64,000 bases of DNA from Montifringilla adamsi (GCA_017590115.1 JAGGNK010011003.1:1934558-1998557), one strand, 5' to 3'; shown: positions 12,190 to 24,188, numbered from the stretch's first letter. The notes: generated by a model from the sequence alone, not told the origin. A program made the numbers and translations.

Positions 12190-12660
12190 ACCGAGCGCTC
12201 TTACCTGAGCCGCTGCTGCGCGGGCTGGCCGGAGCCGGGCTGGCCGGAGCCGGGCCGTTCCGAGCCAAGCTGCACCGGCCACGGCACCCGGAGCTGGAGA
12301 GGGCGGCCAAAGCTCCCGGGAAAGAGCCCCGCGCCCCGCCCCAAGGCCCCGCCCCAAGGCCCCACGCCCCGCCCTATTCCGCCCAAACGCGGCAGCCCCG
12401 CCCCAGCGCGGCAGCCCCGCCCCGCGGCCCCCACATCCGTGTCCGGAGGCGCAGATGGGCGGAGCCAGGTGGGGCCCGGGCCGGGGCGGGTTACGGCGGG
12501 GAGCGGGCCTGGGGCCGGGCGGGCTGTCCGGGAGTCTGTTAGTCACGAGGGGAAACCGCCTTTGCTTCCGGCAGCTCGGCCCGCCGTGCCGGGGATCTCC
12601 CGTCGCCCTCCTGCGGCCCGCGCTCTGCCATGACAAGCATCGGAGACCTCCCCGAGGACG
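12190..12660. promoter_or_regulatory. CpG island and bidirectional promoter of FBXO2 and FBXO6
   Basis: GC-rich, CpG-dense sequence lies between two head-to-head genes. Between 12330 and 12430 there are at least five CCCGCCC boxes, the core of Sp1-type sites, arranged in near-repeats. A strong minus-strand donor (CTCAG then GTAAGA) puts the end of a noncoding FBXO2 exon at 12205. On the plus strand the FBXO6 start codon is at 12630. The two transcription starts are therefore probably within about 300 bp. No TATA box is evident, as expected for such promoters. Confidence 0.75.
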
Positions 12661-15600
12661 TGCTGGTGGAGCTGCTGTCGCTGCTGCCCGCCCGGGACCT
12701 GCTCCGCACCTGCCGGCTGGTGTGCTCGCAGTGGCGGTACGTGGTGGACCTGACCACGCTGTGGAAGCGCAAGTGCCAGCGCGACGGGTTTTATCGTCAG
12801 AGCTTGGAGAGAAACATCTCTGACTGGAAGACCTTCTATGTGCTCTGCCACTTGAAGAGAAACTTAATCAAAAACGCTTGTGCTGAAGGTTTGTTTCATT
12901 ATTTATAATAAAGGACTAAGGGTTTCCGAGCAGTCTGAATGAGTCAGTATCCTGCGTGCCTCAGCTGCTGCTGGTGCTGTGGGGCTGTCCAGCTGGTGGG
13001 CGTAGCTCTGCTAGGCCAGATCCACAGCTCGACTCCTGCAGTAAAACTGCTGTAGGTAGATAGGTGTGTATTTACCAATACTTTGTGGTTTTAGCCAGAA
13101 AAATCTGGAGTCAAAAGGTTCCAATGTGGCAGGCAGTGACAATTAATTTGCACTGCAAGTACAGTGTGGTAGTGAAACGATCAGGTATTGGAATCAAACA
13201 TTTGGACAGCTGGAGAACTTTTGTTACCAAAGACTTGACTAATATAACTACAGTCATCCTACTTTATTGCTGCTGCTGATTTTCTGATGAGGTCAGGAAT
13301 CTGCTACCTGCTGTCCTAGATGCTGACAGCCACATAAAGGTAATGGCAGCATAATGACAGGAGTCACAGCTGTAGGAAAATACAGTGGATCTGAAAACAT
13401 CAAGTTTTCCTAGAATTCTTCTGTTGCTGATTCTAACAAAAGCTGAGATCCTGCTGGTAGCTGAAGTGAGGTCCTACCCCTCACCTTGGATACCTGTGCT
13501 TTTAGAGAACTTCCAGCACTGGAGACTTGATGACAATGAAGGAGATGAGTGGAAAATTGAGGATCTGCCTGGAGCTCATGGAAATGATATGCCAGACCCC
13601 AGAGTACACAAATACTTTGTCACTTCATATGGGTAAGAACTGGATTCCAGTAATCAGTAAAAACCTGTTTCCTCCCATCTGTCTGAAAACGCACTGGAGA
13701 CTTGATGACAATGAAGGAGATGAGTGGAAAATTGAGGATCTGCCTGGAGCTCATGGAAATGATATGCCAGACCCCAGAGTACACAAATACTTTGTCACTT
13801 CATATGGGTAAGAACTGGATTCCAGTAATCTGGAACTGGGAAACCTGTTTCCTCCCATCTGTCTGAAAAGGCACCATGGTTAGAAGGCTGGTGGCAGGTT
13901 ACTGAACCTTAGATCACCTGTGGGAAAAGGAAGGAGCTTCATTAACCCTTTATGGCAATTAATCTAAAGAGATGGGTACTGCTGAGAGAATTGATCACAG
14001 CAGGTGCTAAATTTCTCTGCCTACCAAGAACTTCCTGTAATTTTTATAATTGGGATAATCCACATGGGATCCCTGCTTCTCCTCTCCCAAAGGTGGTAGA
14101 GAAAGGTTAAGGGTCTGGGAAACTCAGTCAACTGTACTGACATGACAAGCTCAAAACTCTGTAACCTTCAGGAGTGGTAGGTGTGTCACACAAACAATTT
14201 GTAATAAAAGCTGTCACCAGAGGAGGAGCAACAGCTTTTACAAGCTTTTACAAGTCACTGGTTTCTTGTTACCAATACATCAATACAGAGACCCCTCTTA
14301 ATCCAGCTTGTAGGTAACTATTCTTTTTATCTTGGGGTGAAGCTAATTCAGTTCATTTTCTTGTCAGGTTCTGACTATGGATAAGGCAGGTTTTAGCCAG
14401 GTCAGCTTTGTGGGCCTTCAGGATCTGGGTGGGTATTAAAGCTGTCAGGAAAAGGACAGCAAGAGAGAAGTGTTCTGTAGAACTGTGAATATTTCTATGT
14501 CTGTTTCAGGCCATGTTTCAAGTCACAACTCATTACCCTGGAAAAAGAAGGCTATTGGAATCAGCTGATGGATGAGAAACGGCCTGAAATTACAGTCAAG
14601 GACTGGTGAGTGGAAGCACTGAAAATTAGAATTTCTGGCATTGGTCTAGAGGTAAGCTAGGCTTCTGGAGCTTTTCGTGACATAAAATCAGTTTTTTATT
14701 CTTTGGGAGTTGTAGTTCTTGAGGAAGAATAAGCTAAATCTAAACTCACTCAATGGACTACATGGTGGCAATCCTGTGAAGGGTGGGATAGCTGTAAGTT
14801 CTACAAATTCTCTATAGCTATGGGGATGACACTCCTTCACTCCTTTTCCTCTGCAGACAGGGATCCCCTTGGAGACTGCTTTTGAAAAATAAAGAAAACT
14901 GAATGCTGTATATACAGCCCTGCTCCTTGATTCCTCCTGCCTCTCCAGGTACGCTGCCAGGTTTGACTGCGGGTGCCGCTACGAGCTCACCGTGCAGCTG
15001 CTCTCCAAAAACCGCGACGTCCTGGAGGAATTCCATCCCGAGCCAGTGGTCATTGAGCAGTGGAGTGATGCCAAGTGGAGAGAGGTGAGCAGCAGCCAGG
15101 GAGGCAGGAGCTTTACAGCAGTGTTGTGACACTTGTGTGTTGCAAGTCTTAACTTGGCCAAAAGTGCCAGTGGACTTTCTCTGCTCTTCAGCCTCCTCTG
15201 CTCTGTAGAGAAGGTGAGTCAGTGCTTGCTCTGATGATGCTGAAGAAGCAGTAGTGTCCTGAATGAGTCATATACTATTTTTAGGTGCCCAGCATTTTCT
15301 ATAGAGTATCCTGTGGGCTTCTGTGTTGTTTTAATGCAGTCTTTTTAATTGTTTCTTGGTTTTATGTAAGATTCTGTTTAAATAATTAAATAACAAGAGC
15401 AGATTTCAGGGTCAAAAAACTGTTTTAAAACTACTGCATGGATATCCAAGTATTGCAGACTTAGCTTTTCTTAAACAGTTACAGGTGTTTAACTGGTTTG
15501 ATTTGCTGTACATTCTGCATTAGATGTTACTTACACATGCACTTAAAAATCAAGCTTAATGTTAGCTTAACTCAGATAGGACTTCAGGGAGCAAGGCTTC

Positions 15601-15912
15601 TTTCTTCCCCCTGCCACCCCTTCGTCCCCCAAAAAACAGGGTAAGGTGCACTTTCAATGAAAGCTATCTAGACTCAGGAAGAGCTCGCTCTAAGACTCAC
15701 ACACTGTAGTTTTCTGAGCTTCTAGGTGAACACTGGTTTATTTAGGCAAATTAAGAGGAATTCTCTTTTCTGTCCAGATTTCTCACACCTTCCGGGATTA
15801 CCCAGCAGGAGTTCGTTACATCTGGTTCCAGCATGGAGGCCAGGACACCCAGTTCTGGGCAGGATGGTATGGGGTCCGTGTGACAAACAGCAGCATCACC
15901 ATTGGGATGTGA
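12630..15912 (+). CDS. FBXO6: FBXO6/FBXO44-type F-box protein (250 aa, 5 coding exons)
   Basis: Exons are 12630-12888, 13506-13632, 14510-14605, 14949-15084 and 15778-15912, all GT-AG with matching phases (753 nt). Exons 2-5 have exactly the lengths of the FBXO2 exons (127, 96, 136, 135), showing paralogy. Residues 6-50 are the F-box (LPEDVL, CRLVCSQW). The F-box-associated domain follows, with LPGAHG, KYFVTSY, KDWYAARFDCGC and FQHGGQDT. The product should be an SCF substrate receptor for N-glycoproteins in ER-associated degradation. It shares some segments with mammalian FBXO6 (LPGAHG, DCGC) and others with FBXO44 (IWFQHGG, SSITIG end), so it may represent the unduplicated ancestor; the symbol is a convention. 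The chitobiose-contact pair is Phe-Trp (F232/W233) instead of Tyr-Trp. Exon 2 is followed by a partial tandem copy. Family assignment is firm; the choice of FBXO6 over FBXO44 is not. Confidence 0.93.
13516..13869 (+). repeat. Tandem duplication of FBXO6 exon 2 and its donor
   Basis: Copy 1 (13516-13690) starts ten bases inside exon 2 and includes its GT donor and about 58 bp of intron. Copy 2 (13691-13869) repeats this almost exactly, with a small replacement after GATTCCAGTAATC. The junction has GCAC microhomology. Copy 2 keeps the donor but lost the original acceptor. A cryptic AG at 13698-13699 would give a 108-nt in-frame exon. Confidence 0.95.
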
Positions 15913-16489
15913 AGCACTGTGGAAGGGTTTGCTTTTACCTCAGGACTGTAACCAAGTGGCCCCAGCTGCACTGTCTGCCTGTGCTGTCTGGGTGTGTCCT
16001 AGCTTTGTCTTGCAGCTCTTGTTCACAGTAGAACTTCAGCAGGCCCAGCCCTTTGGAATGGTGTTCTGTCTTCATCTTCCATTCTCTTCTACCATGGATG
16101 CTACTCCAATTATTGGTGCCCTTCCAGAGAAGAACTGGGACAATTAAATATGAGATCTATCCTTTCTAGTTAATATATTCTTATGCTAACACACACAGTC
16201 TTAAAGACACTTTCTTGTTTATGGAATGTAGGATAGATAAGGCTAAAATGCTTAATTTCAGATTATCAATGCTTTCTACAAGCAGATTGTTTTGTATGGT
16301 ATTTTCTTTCCTGTTTCAGCTTTAATATTCAGTTAAGATTTATGATCTGCATCAGCCCCTTCATAGCATCAGGAAACTGTCACTCCTTGTTCCTAAGTGC
16401 TGTGTCACTGTAGTGAATTCCTTATCCTTTAAGTGTTTATGATCAAAATGGCACCTACCTTCCTATCCAAAACAGTTCCTTGGTGTTTG

Positions 16490-16495
16490 AATAAA
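16490..16495 (+). terminator. FBXO6: Candidate FBXO6 polyadenylation signal
   Basis: AATAAA lies about 580 bp after the stop codon in AT-rich 3' UTR-like sequence. An earlier ATTAAA occurs near 16144. FBXO6 and MAD2L2 converge here, their candidate signals being about 580 bp apart. Confidence 0.5.
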
Positions 16496-17078
16496 CAGGT
16501 AGAGAAAGAGGAAAAAGTCCCTTCAGGCAGCTGCCTAACAACAAAAGTGCCTTTTGATTGTGCTGGGCTATTCCCACATCACCTTTGATTTATACTGAGC
16601 AGTGTAACCCAATATAAAATGTTAAAGCAGTGCCCAGACTTCATCTGTTCCTACACTTGTTACTTGGAAGAAGCAGGAGGTCCTGGACAGGCTAGTATAC
16701 CAAATTCTCTGACAAACAAGCTCAGCTTGTTTGAACTGTGTCTCCCACCCTTACATACCCAGAACTAATGTTAAGGCCATGTTCCATCTCTTCTGACAGG
16801 TGTGGGATTATTAGTGCTTTCCTTGCTTATTCTCAGTTAGGAGTAGGATACTCAGCAGACGTCCTTGCTGGACAGACAAATTCCACATTGCTAATGCCAC
16901 CTCTGAGTGAAAGGGGAGAGACCAAGGTTGTACAGCCTTTCATAGGAATTGACAGAGTCCACATACAAGCCAGAAAAGCAGTGGAAGCTCCACAGAAAAT
17001 AAAAAATACTTCTTCACTGAAGAAGGGAGCCTGGTTTTGACAGAACTCAGCCCAGTTCAACTGGGGTAAAAGTCAGTA

Positions 17079-17084
17079 TTTATT
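17079..17084 (-). terminator. MAD2L2: Candidate MAD2L2 polyadenylation signal
   Basis: TTTATT on the plus strand, AATAAA on the minus strand, about 420 bp beyond the MAD2L2 stop codon. Confidence 0.5.
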
Positions 17085-17499
17085 GAAGACTACTTGGGAT
17101 GGTCACAGTGGACAGACACTACATAAGGCCTCGCTCCCCCTTAGCACAAATGTTGCTCTTATGGACTGTGTGACAGCTCCTAGCTGTCTATTACTGCCTG
17201 TGTGCAATGGATCTGCCCTTTTCAGGTGAGAGCTGGACTGGTAATAAAGTACTGACTCCCCAGGGATGCACTGTATCAACACCTGTACTCTCACACAAGT
17301 CAAGATAGGAACAGGCTCTGGCTCCCCATTCCAAGTCAGTTCTTTATACAGTGGTAAGAGCACTTGAAATAAAGAGGCAGCAGCTGCTCTACATTCACCC
17401 AGAAGGCCAGCTGAAGAGATGGTTATCAAAATACAGTTTGTGACAGATCTTACTCCACTGGAAGATCAGATGAAGCTTGAAGGCAAGGAAGATTTGAAA

Positions 17500-20400
17500 T
17501 CAGGTGCCTTTGTGAGCTCGCTCTTCCACATAGAGCTGCATCTGGAGAGAGAAACCAGCAACAGTCCTGTTAGTATACAGGCAGGTGAATGGGAAAAAAA
17601 AAAAAAAAAAAGCCTGCAACAGGCTGAATAGGAAGTGCTTATACCTTCCCCCATAACCAGGTTTCCTGTTTTACTATGAGGAGTCTTGCCGTGCTTTGAT
17701 TACTGGCACAGACATCTGCAAGACTAAGCTACTGCTCAGCAGTATGTTTTAAAGTTGTTACACCACAGAAAACTGCAGAGCTGATGTCAGAGCATTCAAA
17801 GCTCAGAACTACAGCAGGTTCAGCACCTCTTGGTCAGAATGCTCTGCTCACCTTTAAGATGTCAGATGTCATGGTTTTCAAGGGAATAAGCCGGGGGTCG
17901 TGCATGTGCACGTCTTGCTCATCAGCGAGGATCCAAGGGAAATCCTGGGGGCAGGAACACAAGGTGTTAGTGGCAGAACCCAGCAGTGCTGTAAGGTGAG
18001 CTCCTCCTCAGCACTTGTTTTGTGTTAAGTTGAAAGAGAGACAGAGTGGCTGAGGGAAGGAACAGGCAATTCAAACCTTCCACAACAACAAAACACACGC
18101 TTGTCCCTGACACTCAGCATAATTGTCTTCAGTTACAGCATCAAACTGTGAGGTCAACCCACTTCACTTACTGCAAAGGTGACATCTCACTTCTTTTAAA
18201 AATACACTCTCAGCTGTCCTGAGCTACTATGCCCAGTTTATTACACCAAGATTTAACTGCAACTCCAGAATGCTTAGGGCATGGGTTTCCATCCTGCCTT
18301 GGGTCTAAAGGTGGGTCTACTACACCACAAGTTTCCACTACTAAGCAGTGCAGAACAGATTTTCATTTTGAAACAATTCTATACTTTGCTAGCTTAATTT
18401 GTTGTGCCTTATGACACCTAAAATAACTTGACTCAGGAAAAAAGGCTCCCTGTATCCAAGAAAGGATTCTTTAAAAATAATCTTCCTTTAGAAAGTGTTC
18501 TGCACACAGTTTCCTGTACAATGTATTTGTGCCCCCAAACCTGCTCTTTACTTTAATCTTAGTCTTTCTTGCTCTTTATACAAAATCAGCCACCACACAG
18601 TGGATGGTGGGTGAGGGCTGCTTTTTTGCTTGATTAAATTCAAGTACCTGTTCTACATGCCTGAGTATTTCCAAGTGTCTGAGCATGCACTGGACAGTGA
18701 GTATTGTTACAATCTATTTCAAGACTTGAAGTCATCTGCAGTGGTGGCTGTGTGTGGCAAATGTGCTGTCAGCTCACCAGCATAAACCATTTCACCACAT
18801 TTCAAGTACAGTTATGATGTGCCTCATGGGACACCAACCTACATGTTCAAAATATCTCTCAGCCTTAACCTTAAAGATGCCAAAAACTCTGCACTGCCCA
18901 GTCTTTGCTATGCAGCTTCTCACACACAATCAGATGCCCAAGGATATCACTCACCTTTATCACCTGGATCTTTTCCATGTTGCGTGTGGCAGCCTCCCGT
19001 GTGTGAACCAGAACTGTGAAGGTGCAACCTAAGAGAAGTGTCAGGTTCCAGCTCAGGGGACAGCTCCCAGAGGGTCAGCCAAACCAACCAATGCCAGGCA
19101 TGAGGCTGTTTGGATCCAAGTGACATTTACCTGGGGGGTTGTTGTCCAGCACAGCATCACACACGCTGATTTTCAGGATGAAGGCACGCAGTAACTGCTC
19201 CACGTGGGACAGCAGGGACTCAGAACTGTGGAGGAGACAGAAGTTGTTACTGGCATGCAGTAAAGGCCTGAAGTTGCTCCCAGAATATCTTCCAGGGCTG
19301 GGTGTTGGATGCCATGGGCAAACAGGAGTGGAAACCTCACCTAATGGAAAGAAGAGGTGGCTGGGTGATCTCAAAGACAAATCTCTCCACGGGGTGGTGC
19401 TCTTTATCCAGAATTACAACCACAACTTTCTCCACATCGTTCTGCAGGAACCAAGACAGAAAAATCCCTTCCTTAATATGAGCTGTCGCTGCCCACAGTG
19501 TGCTTCACCTTCTTTGATGCAATGGAGTACACTCAGTTGTTGGGGCTTACAGCGCAAGCCCTTATCCAAACCTAACTTCAGATTATTCTTAGCAATCAGA
19601 AAAAAAGAAATGCTTTTGCAAAGCCATTTCTTGCTGGATGTTAAGCTGCCAGCTTGTGGCTAAGGGAGAGGAAGTGTCCTAAATTGTAAATTCCTCTAGA
19701 TTCTGTTTTGGAACAAAGGAGGAAATGCACAGCCATCTCATTGCATCACTCTGGGATGGACACTGATGAAGTTAAGATACATTCAGACCATTGTCCAAAC
19801 AGAGCAGCTTTGTACAACCACAATTTAGAACAGACCTAATTCCATTTTCTACATGTGCATTAAAATTGTCTGTAAAGAGCAAGGCATACAAAACCTGCCA
19901 GCAGCCTCCTGGAATATTTCATTGGTCACACCTTTCTCTTGCAAAACCTGGAGTCCAGGCCTACCTTTGCTTCCTGGTTCACAGCAAAGCATTCAAACTG
20001 TTCTGCCACAGCAGGTGCTTAAACTCGGATGGATTGTAAAGCAGAATGGTATAACTGGAAATATACAGACATATGTCCTTGTGTGGTACATAAGACAAGC
20101 AAGGCAGGGTCTTAACTGCCAGGAAAGGTTATGATGTTTTTAGTTTTGTTAGGAGCTTTTATCAGCTAGTATATTGTGTATGGTACATCTGTAAACAAAT
20201 GTTGCAGTTAAGATAATATTTATGTTTTCTTACTTTCTATTAAATCCACCTGCAGTACTTTTGCCCAGGTCCCCAGTCTGAGCTCACCTTCTCCAGCAGT
20301 GGCTTTACACAGTGCAGCGTGTCCTGGATGTACTGGTTCAGCTCTGGGTGGCAGGACATCTGCAGCAAACACAGGGAAGAGTCAGAGCTGTGTTTGACAT

Positions 20401-21328
20401 GAGCCAGGACAATGCTAAAAGGGAAGGGAAGATTTAAACAGAAGCACCAGTGTGTACAAGGCATTCAAATCATGCTTCAAATAGTGCTGAAAAATGCTGA
20501 GTTGCCCATTCAAATCAGCAATTCCTTCAGGGAAGGGTTAATCAGCTGAGGCAGATCACTGCACCCATACAGTTGTTGTATATCTGCAATGTACACCCAC
20601 AACAGCATATTGGGAACAGCATATTCCAATCATCTCTACTTCCTAGTAAAGATGCTCTCCTGTTACCTCACTGCACAGAGCTGGGGCAGCCTTCTACTAC
20701 TGTTATCCATGATAACAGTACCCTGCTTGTCCCAGGAGCACTTGCTGTATCCTCAGCTATGGGGCTGTTCTCTCTTATGACAGGAACTAAGATCTCCTCA
20801 AAAATAAGTCCATCAAAAAGTCCTCAAAAATAAGTACATTAAACAATCACTTGCTGAGTGTAAGTTTTTTCTGGTGAGTGTTGATTGATCCTTGCTATTT
20901 TGCTTGTCCACGTGGCTATCAGCTTCCAGGAAAATCTCCTACCTGGACAGGTACATTGTATTTTTTCCTCTTCTGAAAGATCCCAATAGGGTAAACTTCT
21001 CTGACATACAAGATGAGGTGAACAGCCACTTCCAGGAATTCTGAAAGAACATCTGCAACAACTGAAAAACAGAAGTAAAGGATGCTGGAATAAGGTATGG
21101 GAAAGTAGAGCAATACCATAGACTCAGGGGACCTTTTTTTACAGGTTATTTTTTTCTGCATAAATTTCACCTGCCTCCTCTTAGCTGCAGAAAGTTGAGG
21201 GACAGAGCAGCCCTACAAGACTTCCCCAAGCTCAATACCAAGAGGAGCCTCACAAGGACACCAATTGCAGCTTAGTACAACACATTACCTTGCCCAAAGT
21301 TGAGGTCCTGCCGTGTGAGAGTGGTCAT
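17500..21328 (-). CDS. MAD2L2: MAD2L2 (REV7), HORMA-domain protein (211 aa, 8 coding exons)
   Basis: Coding exons on the minus strand are 21289-21328, 20943-21061, 20288-20359, 19341-19441, 19131-19225, 18955-19028, 17852-17944 and 17500-17541. Phases join throughout and give 211 residues, the same length as human. Recognised blocks include [61 protein letters not shown] and [10 protein letters not shown], and the C-terminus ends ERAHKGT. Nearly the whole protein is one HORMA fold whose C-terminal safety belt closes over short peptides of partners. It is a subunit of DNA polymerase zeta with REV3L, part of shieldin at double-strand breaks, and an APC/C regulator; it acts in the nucleus. The start codon follows an acceptor at 21341-21342, so exon 1 is noncoding and probably lies in the CpG island near 23.55 kb. 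No defect is seen. Confidence 0.98.
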
Positions 21329-21844
21329 CTTCCCCAGACCCTGGAAGTAACCACAAAAGGAACGGTTATGCTCTGGCTCCTGTATTATTCATCTAGTCTG
21401 TTCATGGAGCTGTACACCAGAAGACCCTGTGAGTACCCCCCATAAGCCCAGCCTGTCCTCAGGGATTACCAGCAGTGCACAAACCAGTGCTCACACCTCA
21501 GGATGAGAGATTATTCATAATTTAATTACTGGGGTTTTCAGTCTCTCTCCATTTCTGGGATACAGGAAAGTTCAATACTTTTTAGTAACACAAGATAGCT
21601 TTTTTAAAGCTTCATAGTACTTGCCTTTTCTAAGCCCTATCTCTTACTATAACACAAGAACTTCTCAGGGTTTTGGGTTTATTCTGACACCACCACAAAC
21701 CATTGCTTGTCCAAGCTTGGAGCCACTGACATCTTCCACTGACACAGGTTCTCATCTGCTGCCACTGCCAACAACTTCTGAGTTGCTCTCTGCAGTCCCA
21801 AGGAACCCAAACCCTGCAGAGCTGCATAATTAAGTCAACTTTGT

Positions 21845-22015
21845 GACACAGGATTATGGAATTCCTCAGGTTGGAAGGCACCTATAACGATCATGGAGTT
21901 CAACTCCCTGCTCCTCACAGGACCACCTAAAACTAAACTATGTGACTTAGAGCATCATTCAGCTGCTCCTTGAACTCTGACAGGCTTGGGCTGTGACTAC
22001 ATCCCTGGGGAGCCT
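21845..22015 (-). mobile_element. Degenerate CR1 3' end in MAD2L2 intron 1
   Basis: The plus strand begins ACAGGATTATGGAATTCCTCAGGTTGGAAGG-like, the reverse complement of a CR1 tail, followed by diverged CR1 sequence to about 22015 (CCTTGAACTCTGACAGG block). It is considerably older than the copy at 7927. Confidence 0.7.
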
Positions 22016-22481
22016 TAAATTTGTGAGCAACAAAGGGCAGCACATTATTGTGACAAACTCATGTGCCAACAACTGAACAGCAGATGCTGGAGTTCAGCTT
22101 CTCAACAGCTTTCCCTGCATAGCAGACTCCATGCCTTACACAATTTAAGTCACGGTGTACATAATTATCTGTTAGAAACTTTATTTTGTTTAATTATTTT
22201 ATCCACACTCTCTGCAAGTTAACAAATTCTAACCACTAACAGCAGCACCATTCATGAGCTGCAGAGGTCTTTAATGCCTCTGGAGCACTCTGGCTCCACC
22301 AGTAACTCAGGTGTTCTACAAAGACTTTTGACAAACCACAGATGTTCCAATAAGCTCTTTAGACACTGATTTTCAAGCTGTTTTAGCTGCAACAAAACAT
22401 GTTTTTCAGACCTACGAAGAATTAGTTCGACCTGCACAAAACAGGAGCTACTTTCATCCCCAGTTTTTAAAACAGATAAAT

Positions 22482-22560
22482 GTATATATATATATATAGA
22501 TAGAGATATATGTGTGTGTGTACATATATTGTGTATATATATATATATAAAACAGATATA
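22482..22560. repeat. AT/GT microsatellite
   Basis: Runs of TA interrupted by GATA and a short GT run, in MAD2L2 intron 1. Confidence 0.9.
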
Positions 22561-22862
22561 TAACCTTTTATATCACTGTATACAAGGACTTCCTGGAATA
22601 TTAGTGATCTGCTACACTAAATAAAATTAAGATAGTTAAGCATCTCATTTAGCACCCCAGCCACAGTGGCTCTCAAATTAGTACAAAAGATCTACAGAGT
22701 ATCATAAACCATCTGTGTTTTTAGAGGTTTAGGTTCACATCCTCCCTTAAACTTCATTCCTTCTTCAAGAGATGCCTGAGCAACCCAAGGGATCCACCCT
22801 TCCGCACAGTCACAAAGTAGGAACTAGACACTACATGCTCAAGGACTGTGCAGGCTGGGAGA

Positions 22863-23005
22863 TCACGGAATCACAGAACAGCCTAGGTTGGAAGGGACCT
22901 TAAAGTTCATCTTACTACAACACCCTGCCAGAGGCAGAGCCTTCCTCCACTATCCCAGGCTGCTACAAACTCCATCCAACCTGGCCTTGCACATTCCGGG
23001 GATGG
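22863..23005 (-). mobile_element. CR1 3' end upstream of MAD2L2
   Basis: It starts ATCACGGAATCACAGAACAG and continues GGTTGGAAGGGACCTTAAAG, the reverse complement of a CR1 tail, and runs into the edge of the CpG island. Confidence 0.85.
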
Positions 23006-23602
23006 GGCATGTCATGGAAGTATAACCCACCGCCCTGCCGTGCCGGTCACCAGAGCTCCCGCAGCAGCCCAGAGCAGCCCGCACAGGCTGCCCCAGCAGT
23101 GCCGAGCCGTGCCGTGCCCGGGCTCCAGCCACCGCCGCTCCTCGCCCACTGCGGTGTCTCACCCGCGCGAGCAGGAGGGCGGGCGGATGGGGACAGACCC
23201 CCGAGCGCCCCGGTCCCACCCTCACGGCACTGCCCTCACGGCACTACCCCTCCTCAGCATTCCCGAGCCCGGGAACCGCCCGTTCGCCGGGGCTCCCTCC
23301 CGAAACGGGGCACGGCACTGCCCCTCCTCAGCATTCCCGAGCCTAGGAACCGCCCGCTCGCAGGGGCTTCCTCCCGAAACAGGGCTGCTCGCACGGCCCG
23401 CCGCCCCCACTGCCGCCCAGGGCACCGCCTCAGCACGGCCACCTGCCCCCGTGTCTCCCCCCGAGCCCGTGTCCGCCCAGTGCTCCTCCCCGCCCCGCCG
23501 TCCGGTTCCCGGTGTTCCTCGCACCGCCGTGTCCCCGCTCCCTACCGGGCCGGCCGCCCCTCACGCCCGCCCAGCGCGGGAGGCGGTGGCAGCGCCTGCG
23601 GA

Positions 23603-23610
23603 TGACGTCA
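23603..23610. promoter_or_regulatory. CRE palindrome TGACGTCA
   Basis: A full 8-bp CREB/ATF site in the CpG island, about 57 bp upstream (in the MAD2L2 direction) of the possible MAD2L2 exon 1 donor and about 220 bp before the likely DRAXIN exon 1 donor. Position in a CpG-island core supports function; occupancy is unknown. Confidence 0.6.
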
Positions 23611-24142
23611 GGGCGGGGCGGCGAGCGCCCCCGGCGGGCGGGAGGAGCGGGCGCGGGGCCGGTCCCGCTGCCCCCGCGGGGTCCCGGCGCCTCCTCAGCT
23701 CCCCCGGCACGGCGGGGCCGCGGGCTCGGCGCAGGGAGCGGGGAACGCTGAGCCACCAGCGGCTCTCCCTCCCCGGGACCATAACGCGGGGGAAGCCTGC
23801 GGGAGAGCGGAGCCCGCCCCACCGCGCAGGTGAGCGGGGCTCACCGGCTCACCCGCTCCCCGCCTCCCCGGGCTGCCACGCCTTTGTCTCCGGCCTTTGT
23901 CTGTCCCGTCCGTGCCCGGGGCAGGGACCGCTGCTGCCACCAGCATCCTGCGCTCTCGCACCTCCTCCTTAGCGCCGGGCAGCCCCGCACACGCTCCCTG
24001 GCATGCCCCTGCACTCCTCGCGTGACCCCCGCACGCCCAGAGCCCCTCCGCCCCTCCCAGCCCCACCTCCTTCGGCACCATGCACCCCAGTCCCCCGGGA
24101 TTCCCAATGTCCCCGACTCCTCTCCACATTCCCCCACTCTCT

Positions 24143-24153
24143 TCCCCCTGTCT

Positions 24154-24188
<35 letters not shown>
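24143..24188. repeat. TCC/TCT pyrimidine microsatellite
   Basis: A strand-asymmetric TCCTCC/TCTTCC tract inside the CpG island. Confidence 0.85.

Noticed and set aside
11920..12636. 238-codon minus-strand frame
   Set aside because: It is a CpG-island artefact overlapping the FBXO2 5' exon and the FBXO6 start.
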